NCBI GenBank assembly: GCA_934272845.1
Contig: CAKQSF010000002.1
Span: 113,846-177,845, forward strand
Source of the DNA: an uncultured Prevotella sp.
GTDB lineage: Bacteria; Bacteroidota; Bacteroidia; Bacteroidales; Bacteroidaceae
DNA length: 64,000 nucleotides
Direction: 5' to 3'
Shown: positions 1 to 7,562 of the stretch, piece after piece
Position numbering within the stretch: position 1 is the first letter of the stretch
Layout: each line of letters starts with the position of its first letter
Program-made: the position numbers and the translations under genes
Notes under the pieces: model-generated
What the model saw: only the letters and a program-made list of their open reading frames with translations
What the model was told of the DNA's origin: nothing
The model's database searches: none

Positions 1-733
1 TAGGCACAACCTCATCAAGTTCGTGGCATACACGGTTCACTTCGTCCGTTACAGGGTGTATAGGCGCGTCCTCCATGTTATTAGATGGTATGAAGCCTAT
101 GAGTTCTCTGATGGTCATAAGCGTCTCCTCGTCGTCGTCGCATATAAAGTGGCTTACGCCGCTCACGCTGTTGTGAGTCATTGCTCCGCCAAGAGTCTCC
201 TTGTCAACGTCCTCATTTGTCACTGCCTTTACTACGTTAGGACCCGTTACAAACATCTGGCTCTGCTCCTTAACCATAAGTATAAAGTCGGTCAAAGCAG
301 GTGAATAACAAGAGCCTCCAGCACAAGGTCCCATAATAGCAGATATCTGTGGGATAACGCCAGACGCCATAACGTTGCGGCGGAAGATATGTGCGAAGCC
401 CGTAAGAGACTCCACACCCTCCTGAATACGCGCACCACCAGAGTCGTTAAGACCAATGATTGGCGCACCGTTCTTCAGTGCAAGGTCCTGCACCTTAGCA
501 ATCTTCTGAGCGTTAGCGGCACTCAGTGAGCCACCAAGCACGCTGAAGTCGAAGGCGTATACGAATACAATTCTGCCGTCAATCTTGCCGTAACCAGAGA
601 TAACGCCATCGCCTTCGATGCGTTTTTTCTCCATACCGAAGTCCGTGCAGCGGTGCATTACGTGCTTATCCAGTTCCACGAACGTTCCTTTATCAAGTAA
701 AGTATCTATTCTTTCTCTTGCAGTAAGTTTCAT
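1..733 (-). CDS. pccB: acyl-CoA carboxylase carboxyltransferase subunit (propionyl-CoA carboxylase beta type), partial
   Basis: The reading frame begins with ATG at 733 ([10 protein letters not shown]) and runs off the left edge, so about 244 N-terminal residues of an expected ~510 are visible. It carries the typical carboxyltransferase blocks: a [11 protein letters not shown] segment, [15 protein letters not shown], and [18 protein letters not shown], whose paired glycines form the oxyanion hole. The family moves the carboxyl group between carboxybiotin and an acyl-CoA, here most like propionyl-/methylmalonyl-CoA. It is the third gene after a biotin carboxylase and a biotinyl carrier, 18 bp behind the carrier, so it very likely completes a three-subunit cytoplasmic carboxylase. 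The acyl-CoA substrate is inferred from family resemblance, not proven. Confidence 0.9.
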   Translation of the reverse strand, partial: MKLTARERIDTLLDKGTFVELDKHVMHRCTDFGMEKKRIEGDGVISGYGKIDGRIVFVYAFDFSVLGGSLSAANAQKIAKVQDLALKNGAPIIGLNDSGGARIQEGVESLTGFAHIFRRNVMASGVIPQISAIMGPCAGGSCYSPALTDFILMVKEQSQMFVTGPNVVKAVTNEDVDKETLGGAMTHNSVSGVSHFICDDDEETLMTIRELIGFIPSNNMEDAPIHPVTDEVNRVCHELDEVVP

Positions 734-751
734 AATAAAATAGGATTGTGT

Positions 752-1273
752 TTATTTCTCCTCGCCCTTAGTGTCGAGTTTAATTGCCACGTCGTTAGCG
801 TTGAGGGCATCTCCGTCCTTAACAAGTACCTGTTTGATGGTACAGTCACACGCTACCTTATAGTTAGACTGCATCTTCATCGCCTCCATAGTGAAGAGAG
901 TGTCTCCTTCCTTCACCTTGTCGCCTTCCTTAACGTGTACCTTTACTATTTTGCAAGGCATAGGAACAGTCACCGTTTCCGCCTGCACACCGTTGCTCTT
1001 ATGACGCTTCATTCTCATATATTTAGCCTGAGAGTCGAGCATATCAATCTGATAAGTAGAGTAGTTAAGGTTTACGGTGTAGTGCTTTCCTGTCTCGTTC
1101 TTTACCATCTCGGCGTTGTAAGAGTTACCGTTGTAAAGGATAGAGCAGGTACCGTTCTGCAGCATAGCCACGTCAAGGTTATAAACCTTTCCGTCAATGT
1201 CAATGCTCACCTTGTTACCTTCCTTTGAAAGCAGTGTGACCTGTTGTATCTTGTCTCCTATCTGTATTTCCAT
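752..1273 (-). CDS. biotin carboxyl carrier (biotinyl domain) protein
   Basis: The C-terminal half is a biotinyl/lipoyl hairpin with the biotinylation motif EAMKMQ, whose Lys takes biotin, preceded by VHVKEGDKVKEGDTLF. The N-terminal part (MEIQIGDKIQQVTLL) resembles the linker region of acyl-CoA carboxylase carrier subunits. I chose the ATG at 1273 (173 residues). A longer frame to 1339 would overlap the end of the biotin carboxylase gene and has no family-like N-terminus. It lies 23 bp after accC and 18 bp before the carboxyltransferase in the same direction. It carries CO2 as carboxybiotin between those two enzymes. Confidence 0.9.
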   Translation of the reverse strand: MEIQIGDKIQQVTLLSKEGNKVSIDIDGKVYNLDVAMLQNGTCSILYNGNSYNAEMVKNETGKHYTVNLNYSTYQIDMLDSQAKYMRMKRHKSNGVQAETVTVPMPCKIVKVHVKEGDKVKEGDTLFTMEAMKMQSNYKVACDCTIKQVLVKDGDALNANDVAIKLDTKGEEK

Positions 1274-1296
1274 TTTAGTCTGTTTTGTGTTGAATG

Positions 1297-2811
1297 TTAC
1301 ACTCTCAGCACGCCCTTCTGCAGTCCGAAAGAACGCCAACGGTTAATAGCCGAACTGTCATAACTGCTTGTGTCAGGCTTATTCTCCTCTATACCCATCA
1401 GGTAGTCGATGTAAGCGGCAATCACCGCCATCTGCTCAGAGTCGTTTTTGAAGCCCGAACGTGGGCGAAGCCACTTCTCATTGCGCTCAATGAAGTATGT
1501 ATTATAGTCACCATTCTTAAAGTCGGGCACATCCATTATTCTGCGCAAGTAACGTATGTTGGTTGTCAGACCAGTGATTTTGTACTCGTACAACACACGT
1601 CGCATACGCTCTATGGCGTATTCACGTGTCACAGCCCATACAATCAGTTTACCAATCATAGGGTCATAGTGCATCGGTATCTCGTACCACTCATAAACAT
1701 AAGAGTCGATACGTGTGCCGATGCCGTGTGGTTCAGTCAGCTGTTGTATCACACCAGGTGACGGCATGAAGTTATGCTCAGGGTCTTCTGCACATATACG
1801 GCACTCAATAGCGTGACCATGCTGGCGTAGTTCCTCCTGCTTAATGCTTAGAGTCTCACCAGCCGCAATGCGAATTTGTTCCTTTACGAGGTCTACACCG
1901 AGCACTTCCTCTGTGATAGGGTGCTCCACCTGCAGACGAGTGTTCATTTCGAGGAAGTAGAACTTATGGTATTTGTCAACGAGGAACTCTATTGTACCAG
2001 CACCAACGTAGCCTACAGCCTTTGCCGCAGCTACAGCCTTAGCACCCATCTCGTGGCGCAGAGTGTCGTCGATGAATGGTGATGGAGACTCTTCCACAAC
2101 CTTTTGGTTACGACGTTGTACTGAGCACTCACGGTCGTAGAGGTGTATAACATTACCATGTTTGTCACCAAGAATTTGGAACTCGATGTGGTGAGGCTCT
2201 TCTACGAACTTCTCAATGTACACGGTGTCATCGCCAAAGCCAGCCATAGCCTCGCTTTTAGCGGCGTTGTACATTTCTTCCACTTCGTCCTCGCTGTGGA
2301 TAAGGCGCATACCCTTACCTCCACCGCCCATAGAAGCCTTCAGCATTACGGGGAAACCAATCTCCTTAGCCACCTTCACTGCTTCTTCAGCACTCTTCAG
2401 TGGTTCCTCAGTTCCAGGTACAACGGGTACTCCCGCCGCAATCATCTTGCGGCGCGCACTAATCTTGTCGCCCATTTCCTCCATAGTTTCAGGGCGTGGA
2501 CCAATGAAGATGAAGCCTTCAGCCTCGCATCGACGCGCAAACTCTGCATTCTCAGAGAGGAATCCATAGCCAGGGTGAATAGCGTCAACGTTGTGCTTGT
2601 GAGCTGCAGCAATAATGTGATCAATGTTCAGATAACTGTCGCTGCTTGCTGATTCTCCAATCCATTCTGCTTCGTTGGCAAATAACACGTGGCGTGACAT
2701 ACGGTCAACCGTGCTGTATACAGCAACGGAATGTATGCCCATTTCGTAGCAACTACGCATGATGCGTATTGCTATCTCACCACGATTAGCAACCAAGATT
2801 TTTCTAATCAT
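1297..2811 (-). CDS. accC: biotin carboxylase subunit of acyl-CoA carboxylase
   Basis: A 504-residue ATP-grasp enzyme that carboxylates biotin using ATP and bicarbonate. It starts MIRKILVANRGEIAIRI, the invariant biotin carboxylase N-terminus. It shows the glycine-rich ATP loop KASMGGGGKGMR (about residue 160), the EFQILGD and RECSVQRRNQK motifs, EMNTRLQVEHPITE near residue 290, and a C-terminal domain with HAIECRICAEDP. The length is slightly above the usual ~450, with a C-terminal tail. It is the first gene of the carboxylase operon and begins 57-60 bp after the cobalamin riboswitch. It could alternatively serve acetyl-CoA carboxylase, but the neighbouring carboxyltransferase is of propionyl-CoA type. 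Confidence 0.93.
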   Translation of the reverse strand: MIRKILVANRGEIAIRIMRSCYEMGIHSVAVYSTVDRMSRHVLFANEAEWIGESASSDSYLNIDHIIAAAHKHNVDAIHPGYGFLSENAEFARRCEAEGFIFIGPRPETMEEMGDKISARRKMIAAGVPVVPGTEEPLKSAEEAVKVAKEIGFPVMLKASMGGGGKGMRLIHSEDEVEEMYNAAKSEAMAGFGDDTVYIEKFVEEPHHIEFQILGDKHGNVIHLYDRECSVQRRNQKVVEESPSPFIDDTLRHEMGAKAVAAAKAVGYVGAGTIEFLVDKYHKFYFLEMNTRLQVEHPITEEVLGVDLVKEQIRIAAGETLSIKQEELRQHGHAIECRICAEDPEHNFMPSPGVIQQLTEPHGIGTRIDSYVYEWYEIPMHYDPMIGKLIVWAVTREYAIERMRRVLYEYKITGLTTNIRYLRRIMDVPDFKNGDYNTYFIERNEKWLRPRSGFKNDSEQMAVIAAYIDYLMGIEENKPDTSSYDSSAINRWRSFGLQKGVLRV

Positions 2812-2867
2812 GTATTATGTCTTTTATGATTCCGTGCGCCCGTACTCCCGCAGGCACTCCTTTCAAT

Positions 2868-3092
2868 CTTGCAGATGGCAGGTCTTCTGACTATGTCCAA
2901 AGGTTCGGCAGTCTTCCCATCCCAGGGTTTTGGGCAAGAGCAAAAACGACTCTTGAGGTGGGACAGTGACATTGTTTGCCGCCCTCACAATAGACTCACA
3001 GCATCGGGTAATGTCGCAGATTTTCGCTGCGTTCCCATCTTAGCCCTTACGTCGTAAAATATTGTGGCGCAGGGAACCAAATGCAATTCGGG
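2868..3092 (-). promoter_or_regulatory. cobalamin (B12) riboswitch upstream of carboxylase operon
   Basis: Read on the minus strand, the region contains the B12 box AGTCAGAAGACCTGCC (2877-2892). Upstream of it are the conserved GGTTCCC...GGGAACGCAGCGAAAATC arm and an ACCCGATGCTGTGA core, in the order and spacing of cobalamin riboswitches. Right after the B12 box, GTGCCTG/CGGGCGC (about 2836-2858) can form a hairpin whose loop CGGG can pair with the CCCG of the core, as in the L5-L13 kissing loop. No intrinsic terminator is visible before accC at 2811, so translational control is the simpler guess. The identity of the element is strong; its ON/OFF sense is not visible. Confidence 0.9.
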
Positions 3093-3149
3093 TGCAAAGT
3101 TAGTAATAAAAATATTATGGTGCAAGTTTTTTGCCTTTTTTCTGTGTTA

Positions 3150-3262
3150 GTTGTTCTGTTTTTCGGTTATGGCTGCTTGGTTGTTTTGTGGTTTAGTGGG
3201 TTAGTTGTTTGGTTCTTTAGTTGTTTGGTTGTTTAGTTGATTGTTTTGTTGTTTTGTTCCTT
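3150..3262. repeat. GTT/TTG low-complexity repeat tract
   Basis: About 110 bp made almost only of G and T on the plus strand, built from degenerate GTTGTTTAGTT / GTTGTTTGGTT units. It lies between the riboswitch and the thiamine pyrophosphokinase terminator. A similar tract and its complement occur at 48903-49088. No coding potential is evident. Confidence 0.7.
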
Positions 3263-3290
3263 ATAAGATGTTCTTCTAAACAAAAAAGGC

Positions 3291-3310
3291 AGGTTAGCCG
3301 TTGCTAACCT
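3291..3310 (-). terminator. intrinsic terminator after thiamine pyrophosphokinase gene
   Basis: Stem GGTTAGC/GCTAACC with a 4-nt loop, overlapping the TAG stop codon of the thiN gene. On the minus strand it is followed by TGCCTTTTTTG, a usable U-tract. It ends the thiamine operon. Confidence 0.75.
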
Positions 3311-3983
3311 ACCAGTTCATGAATATCATATATGTTCCGTCGGCATCTATTTCAAAGTCTTCGCCTGTAGCCTCATTTAGAGTACCCTGCCACATCATTG
3401 TGTATGGGTAACAATTCCATTTCAGTCCTTTGCTCACAAACTTCTTGCATGACAGGTTGAACAAACTTACCTGCTGACCAGGGTGCGAACGGAACGTTTG
3501 TTTGCCCTTAACGGCAACGAAATATCCATGGTCGGTAACCATAATGGGTTTGATGTTGAAGTGGTCCGCATAGAATCCCATCAAGAAGATGTTGCCTAAG
3601 GTGTGGTCTTCGCGTTTTCCCGTTGCGGCAAGATATACTATTGTCTCCGTCTCAGGATATGTCTTAAGCACGAAGCGTGTAGCCTTTGTAAGGTCATTAA
3701 ACTCCTGTTCGTTGACAATATGCAGTCTTTCTCCTAATTGCCCTCTTATGTTGAGTGGCAATGAGTCGCCGTCTCCCACCACGGCAGTAGGCTCTATGCC
3801 CTGTTCTAGTGCCTGCATGCACGCGCCATCGCAGCACACGAGGCACTTCGCATTGTGTAGAATGTTGAGTGGCACCTCATGGGTTGGGTACTCGCCATTA
3901 GCAAGTATTACAGCCTCTACTTGCCTCCCCTCATGGGGGGAAAGAATACTGTTGATTGTTTGTGAGAGTATTGCTTCTTTCAT
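3309..3983 (-). CDS. thiN: thiamine pyrophosphokinase
   Basis: A 224-residue protein of the thiamine pyrophosphokinase family, which converts thiamine plus ATP to thiamine diphosphate. Diagnostic segments are VILANGEYP, CDGACMQALEQ, the AVVGDGDSL motif with metal/substrate-binding Asp residues (about 70-75), DLTKATRF, and AATGKREDHTLGNIF (about 125-140). It is the last gene of the TPP-riboswitch operon, 6 bp after the PnuT-like permease, so it traps imported thiamine as TPP. Oddity: the codons for residues ~12-21 (SPHEGRQ) coincide with a CCCCTC...GGGGGG palindromic repeat (3919-3947) found elsewhere in the window, so the N-terminus may have been extended by a repeat. Confidence 0.9.
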   Translation of the reverse strand: MKEAILSQTINSILSPHEGRQVEAVILANGEYPTHEVPLNILHNAKCLVCCDGACMQALEQGIEPTAVVGDGDSLPLNIRGQLGERLHIVNEQEFNDLTKATRFVLKTYPETETIVYLAATGKREDHTLGNIFLMGFYADHFNIKPIMVTDHGYFVAVKGKQTFRSHPGQQVSLFNLSCKKFVSKGLKWNCYPYTMMWQGTLNEATGEDFEIDADGTYMIFMNW

Positions 3984-3989
3984 GTGACT

Positions 3990-4571
3990 TTATTTCATTT
4001 TCTTTTTCCAGTTAAAGTATCCAGCCACGGCTATTACGGTGTAAAGCCCGTACAGTCCAGCCTTGAACGGAATACCTTTAACGGTGTAAAGGTAGCAACA
4101 GATGGCGTCAACAATAATCCAGAAGAACCATTGTTCTATGTATTTTCTTGACAAAGCCCATAGCCCTACGAAACTGAGTGCGTTGGTAAAGGCGTCTAAC
4201 AATGGCACCGTAGAGTCCGTAAAATTGACTAATATATAGTAGGTGGCAGACCATGCTATGAGGAAGAACGCCAATATTGGCAGATACAGACGTAGCGGTG
4301 TGTGCGTGATAGGCATTTCCTCGCCCTTCTGTTGGTTTCTCTTTTTCCCGAAACGCCATACAGCCCAGCCCCATGCCGCAGCGAGAGCGTAGTAAAGGGA
4401 CATACCAGCATCACCGTAAAGACCGTGCGTCCAGTATAGCCAAATATCGAGAATAGGCATTATGAAGCCTGCAAACCATAGGTATATGCTTGCCCTAAAC
4501 TCCAGTATCAGATACCAGAGTCCAAGGAGCGTAGTCAATATGTCAAGCCAATATTCTGATAGAAACTCCAT
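3990..4571 (-). CDS. pnuT: PnuC-family permease, probable thiamine transporter PnuT
   Basis: A 193-residue inner-membrane protein with about 6-7 hydrophobic segments. It carries aromatic-rich PnuC signatures such as WLYWTHGLYGDAGMSLYY and EQWFFWIIVDAICCYLY. PnuC proteins carry nicotinamide riboside by facilitated diffusion, while members coupled to thiamine genes (PnuT) carry thiamine. Its place between the TonB receptor and thiamine pyrophosphokinase, under one TPP riboswitch, favours PnuT. Spacing is 23 bp from the receptor and 6 bp to thiN. Confidence 0.88.
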   Translation of the reverse strand: MEFLSEYWLDILTTLLGLWYLILEFRASIYLWFAGFIMPILDIWLYWTHGLYGDAGMSLYYALAAAWGWAVWRFGKKRNQQKGEEMPITHTPLRLYLPILAFFLIAWSATYYILVNFTDSTVPLLDAFTNALSFVGLWALSRKYIEQWFFWIIVDAICCYLYTVKGIPFKAGLYGLYTVIAVAGYFNWKKKMK

Positions 4572-4594
4572 TGTAGGGTTGTTAAGTAAGTGTT

Positions 4595-6871
4595 TTAGAA
4601 CTTTACTGACAGGTGTGCCATGCAGTTAAATGGTGCTGATGGCGCGAAGCCAGCCATGTAAAGGTTGTCAGTTTGGTAGGCCTCCACGGTGCCGTTGTTC
4701 ATGCGGTATGCTGGTGCCGCCCAACCATTGTTGTCGTATTCCGCACTGAAGAGGTTGTAAAGAGATATGCCAATGCGCAATTCCTTCATGCCAAGAGAGT
4801 TCAGTCCCGTCTTCTTAGTGTCGAAAGAGTAGGAGAGGTCAAGGTTTGTGGTGAAGAAAGAGTCGAGTGTCATGCTCACCTGTTGGTCTACAGTGCCATC
4901 AGCGTTGTAGTTAGTATAGTACTTACAGTCGGTGTTAGTAAGGTACTGCTCTCCTACAAACTGGTTTTGTATGTTCGCCTCAAATCCCTTGTATGTAAAT
5001 GTCAGTATGTTATTGAATACAGCACTTGGTGAGAACGAGGTGTGAGTGCTGCCGAGGTTCACGCTTCCCCCCTTATCAAGATAGACATTCCAGTCCTTAT
5101 TACGGTTACGTGAGAAGGTGGCGTTGGCGTCCCAGCGGAACCAAGACACGGGTTTCCAAGCCGCTTCCAGTTCTATACCTGTGCGGTAACTGCGTCCGCT
5201 GTTGTCGTTGCTGGCAATCATCTCACCAATGTCGTTAAGTTTTCCTGTCAGCACATACTGGTTATTGTAGTACATGTAGTACAGGTTCACACCTGCCGAG
5301 AACTTCGTGCTGGCGTATTTGTAACCCAACTCCATGTCCTGCAACTTCTCTGCGCTGAGGTGTTGCACGTAGTTGTCTTGGTAATCGTTACGCGTAGGCT
5401 CCTTGTGTGAGATGCCGTAAGAAACGTAGAGGCGGTTGTTTGCATTAACCTGGTAGTTGAATCCGAACTTAGGATTAAAGAAATCGAAGTCGTCGTGCGC
5501 CCATAGTTCTGTGCTTGGAGCGTTCTTCCAGTGGTCACCAGGGTCTTGCATACGGTAGCCTACGTGACGGTATTGAAGGTCAACGTAAGCGTTAAGACCT
5601 TTAGTAAATTCCCATTCAGCTTTGCCGTAGATGTTAGCGTCCGTCTTCTTCGCTCTGTCGCGGTAGTACTCATAGGCAGGAGTGAGAGCGTTATCAGGGT
5701 TATCCGTCCAAGTAACGATGCCGAAGTGGTCGCCGACATACTTGTTCCATCCACCGCCAATGGTAGCCTTCAGACGCTCGTTAGGCTTATAGTTAATGGA
5801 TGCAACAGTGCCGTAGAAGTCGTTTTCCATCTTCTTTTGGCGAATGTAGTTACTGGTTGAGGAATCGTAAATATCGTCCGTAGGACCATATATGGCGTTA
5901 TAGTCATCCGCTTTATATTCCTCGTAATATCCGTTGCCCCTCGTATAGTGTAGTGCCACGTTAAGGTTCCATGCCTTACCGAGTATCTGGTTCCATATCA
6001 GTTGGTAGTTATACTGGCGGTAGTTGTCGGTCTGGTTGTCGTAATAATGCCTGTTGCCATCATTGTCGTAGTACTCGCCGCATGAGTTATAGCGTCTGCC
6101 ATAAAGACTCTGCTCATACTTAGAGGCGTAGTTCCATGCGTGATACGTCTTCTCCTTGCCACTGTAAGTGATAAACTTCAGTACGGTGTTGTCGTTAAAG
6201 TAACCAGCCTGTACGAAGTAAGAGTTCAATGCTGTATGCGCACGCTCCAGATAACCGTGAGAACCGATGTCAGAGATGCGACCTTGCAGTCCGAAGTGGT
6301 TGCCTATGAGACCCGTGCCGAAGCGCAATGTCTCCTTATGGCTATAGTAACTGCCACCGCTGAGGTCGAGACCAATGAAAGGTTGCGCACCGATATTTTC
6401 CGTCTGCATATTGATAGTTGCGCCAAAGGCACCAGCACCGTTAGTTGAAGTGCCGCAACCACGTTGTATCTGCATGCTCTGCATACTTGACGCCAGGTCG
6501 CCCATGTTGACAAAGTACACCTGAGAAGACTCTGCATCATTAACAGGAATACCGTTTGAGGTAATGTTAATGCGTGAAGGGTCAACACCGCGCACCCTAA
6601 TAGAGGTGTAGCCAATGCCGTTGCCAGCATCACTCGTAGTGGTGACAGACGGTGTGAGCGATAATAACTGAGGGATGTCTTTGCCGAAGTTCACCTTCTC
6701 TATCTGCTTTCGGTCAAAGTTAGTAAAAGCCACAGGCGTGCTTTTGTCGGCACGTGTTGAAGTTACCTGAACGTCTTGCAGCACTACAGACTTGTCGTTG
6801 TCAACAGGTTCCGTAGCATAGATGTCTGCCGCACACGTAAGTGCAGCGATACAGAGTACATTTTTTTTCAT
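4595..6871 (-). CDS. TonB-dependent outer-membrane receptor, probably for thiamine
   Basis: A 758-residue outer-membrane receptor. The signal peptide is MKKNVLCIAALTCAADIYA. The plug domain starts near residue 30 (VVLQDVQVTSTRADKS) and contains IRVRGVDPSRINIT and GAGAFGATINMQTE. The rest is a 22-strand-type barrel rich in aromatic strands, ending in the membrane-anchor phenylalanine (HLSVKF). It lacks the N-terminal carboxypeptidase-like domain of SusC proteins. It is the first gene after the TPP riboswitch and precedes PnuT and ThiN, so the inferred substrate is thiamine or a phosphorylated form. The substrate rests on context only. Confidence 0.9.
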   Translation of the reverse strand: MKKNVLCIAALTCAADIYATEPVDNDKSVVLQDVQVTSTRADKSTPVAFTNFDRKQIEKVNFGKDIPQLLSLTPSVTTTSDAGNGIGYTSIRVRGVDPSRINITSNGIPVNDAESSQVYFVNMGDLASSMQSMQIQRGCGTSTNGAGAFGATINMQTENIGAQPFIGLDLSGGSYYSHKETLRFGTGLIGNHFGLQGRISDIGSHGYLERAHTALNSYFVQAGYFNDNTVLKFITYSGKEKTYHAWNYASKYEQSLYGRRYNSCGEYYDNDGNRHYYDNQTDNYRQYNYQLIWNQILGKAWNLNVALHYTRGNGYYEEYKADDYNAIYGPTDDIYDSSTSNYIRQKKMENDFYGTVASINYKPNERLKATIGGGWNKYVGDHFGIVTWTDNPDNALTPAYEYYRDRAKKTDANIYGKAEWEFTKGLNAYVDLQYRHVGYRMQDPGDHWKNAPSTELWAHDDFDFFNPKFGFNYQVNANNRLYVSYGISHKEPTRNDYQDNYVQHLSAEKLQDMELGYKYASTKFSAGVNLYYMYYNNQYVLTGKLNDIGEMIASNDNSGRSYRTGIELEAAWKPVSWFRWDANATFSRNRNKDWNVYLDKGGSVNLGSTHTSFSPSAVFNNILTFTYKGFEANIQNQFVGEQYLTNTDCKYYTNYNADGTVDQQVSMTLDSFFTTNLDLSYSFDTKKTGLNSLGMKELRIGISLYNLFSAEYDNNGWAAPAYRMNNGTVEAYQTDNLYMAGFAPSAPFNCMAHLSVKF

Positions 6872-6952
6872 GTAAACCTTTCATTGGTGAAGACGCTTTT
6901 GTAAGTATCCCCACCTTAAACCATAATAATAACAATAATAAAAAGGGATACC

Positions 6953-7033
6953 ATTCTCCCTACGTTGGCATTACCCACCTCAGGTTCGTTGGGTGTAATC
7001 TCAGCCATGCTAAAATTGCACAGCACCCCTTTG
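6953..7033 (-). promoter_or_regulatory. TPP (thiamine diphosphate) riboswitch
   Basis: On the minus strand the sequence shows all THI-box elements: GGGGTGCT, GGCTGAGATTACACCC, AACGAACCTGAGGTGGGT and AATGCCAACGTAGGGAG. They lie about 80 nt upstream of the TonB receptor start. The element should reduce expression of the thiamine uptake and phosphorylation operon when TPP is plentiful. No clear U-tract terminator follows, so the control level is uncertain. Confidence 0.95.
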
Positions 7034-7096
7034 CTTCCACTTTGAAAGCGAGTGCAAAGTTACTGCTTTTTCTTGGGATATGCAAGGAAATACGCT

Positions 7097-7309
7097 GTTT
7101 CCCAAATTTACCATTTTTGTGTAGTTTTATGCGCATGATTGTAAGATGCCGATTATTAGATAGTTACGTCCTTGGAGAACGATATGTATCATTTCACGTT
7201 GTAATTAAGCCCAAATTACGATGTAATCAGGGCCTGATTACACAGTAAAAGCACCCAAATCGCAGAGCGAAAAGGGTGCTTTCGTAGAGTTTCCCAAATT
7301 TACCATTTT
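7097..7309. repeat. pair of exact 21-bp direct repeats
   Basis: The same 21 bp (GTTTCCCAAATTTACCATTTT) occurs at 7097-7117 and 7289-7309, exactly 192 bp apart. Between them is a palindromic GTAATTAAGCCCAAATTAC-type block (7200-7266). No gene lies in the span. It may be a duplication left by an insertion. Confidence 0.7.
7200..7266. repeat. TAATTAC/GGGC palindromic repeat block (copy 1)
   Basis: Contains GTAATTAAGCCCAAATTAC, GTAATCAGGGCCTGATTAC and CCCAAATCGCAGAGCG. The same vocabulary recurs at 20866-20930, 31009-31088, 40993-41078 and 51529-51613. All copies are intergenic. Confidence 0.7.
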
Positions 7310-7328
7310 GGGGATAATCTTTATGTTA

Positions 7329-7523
7329 GTGACGGTGAAAGAATAAATTGGTATAATTTATGTCATAGATTTTTGAGATAGTTTGGAGACATGAAGAAGG
7401 ATCAATGCGAGCATTGTGACTGATGGATGGCTTCAAAATATCCAAAAAGATATGACAAGGAAATAAATATCATTTATGTAATCCACTCCGCTAAATTGTA
7501 CCAAGTTATTGTTTTACCGTCAC
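7329..7523. mobile_element. MITE-like element with 32-bp terminal inverted repeats
   Basis: A 195-bp AT-rich segment bounded by inverted repeats 7329-7360 and 7492-7523 that match at 28 of 32 positions. Both read GTGACGGT.AAA.AATAA from the outside, followed by TTGGTA.AATTTA. No transposase frame is inside. This fits a non-autonomous transposon; target-site duplications were not clear (possibly TA/TTA). Confidence 0.75.
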
Positions 7524-7562
7524 TTACGTTATGAGTAGGTTGTGTGTGGACTGTGGGTTATG

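Noticed and set aside
1274..1339. Longer N-terminus of the biotinyl carrier protein
   Set aside because: It would overlap accC by 43 bp and the added residues are the antiparallel frame of the accC C-terminus; ATG 1273 fits the gene spacing.
2869..3057. 62-codon plus-strand frame between accC and thiN
   Set aside because: It lies across the cobalamin riboswitch on the opposite strand; its sequence is explained by conserved RNA elements and its protein has no recognisable features.
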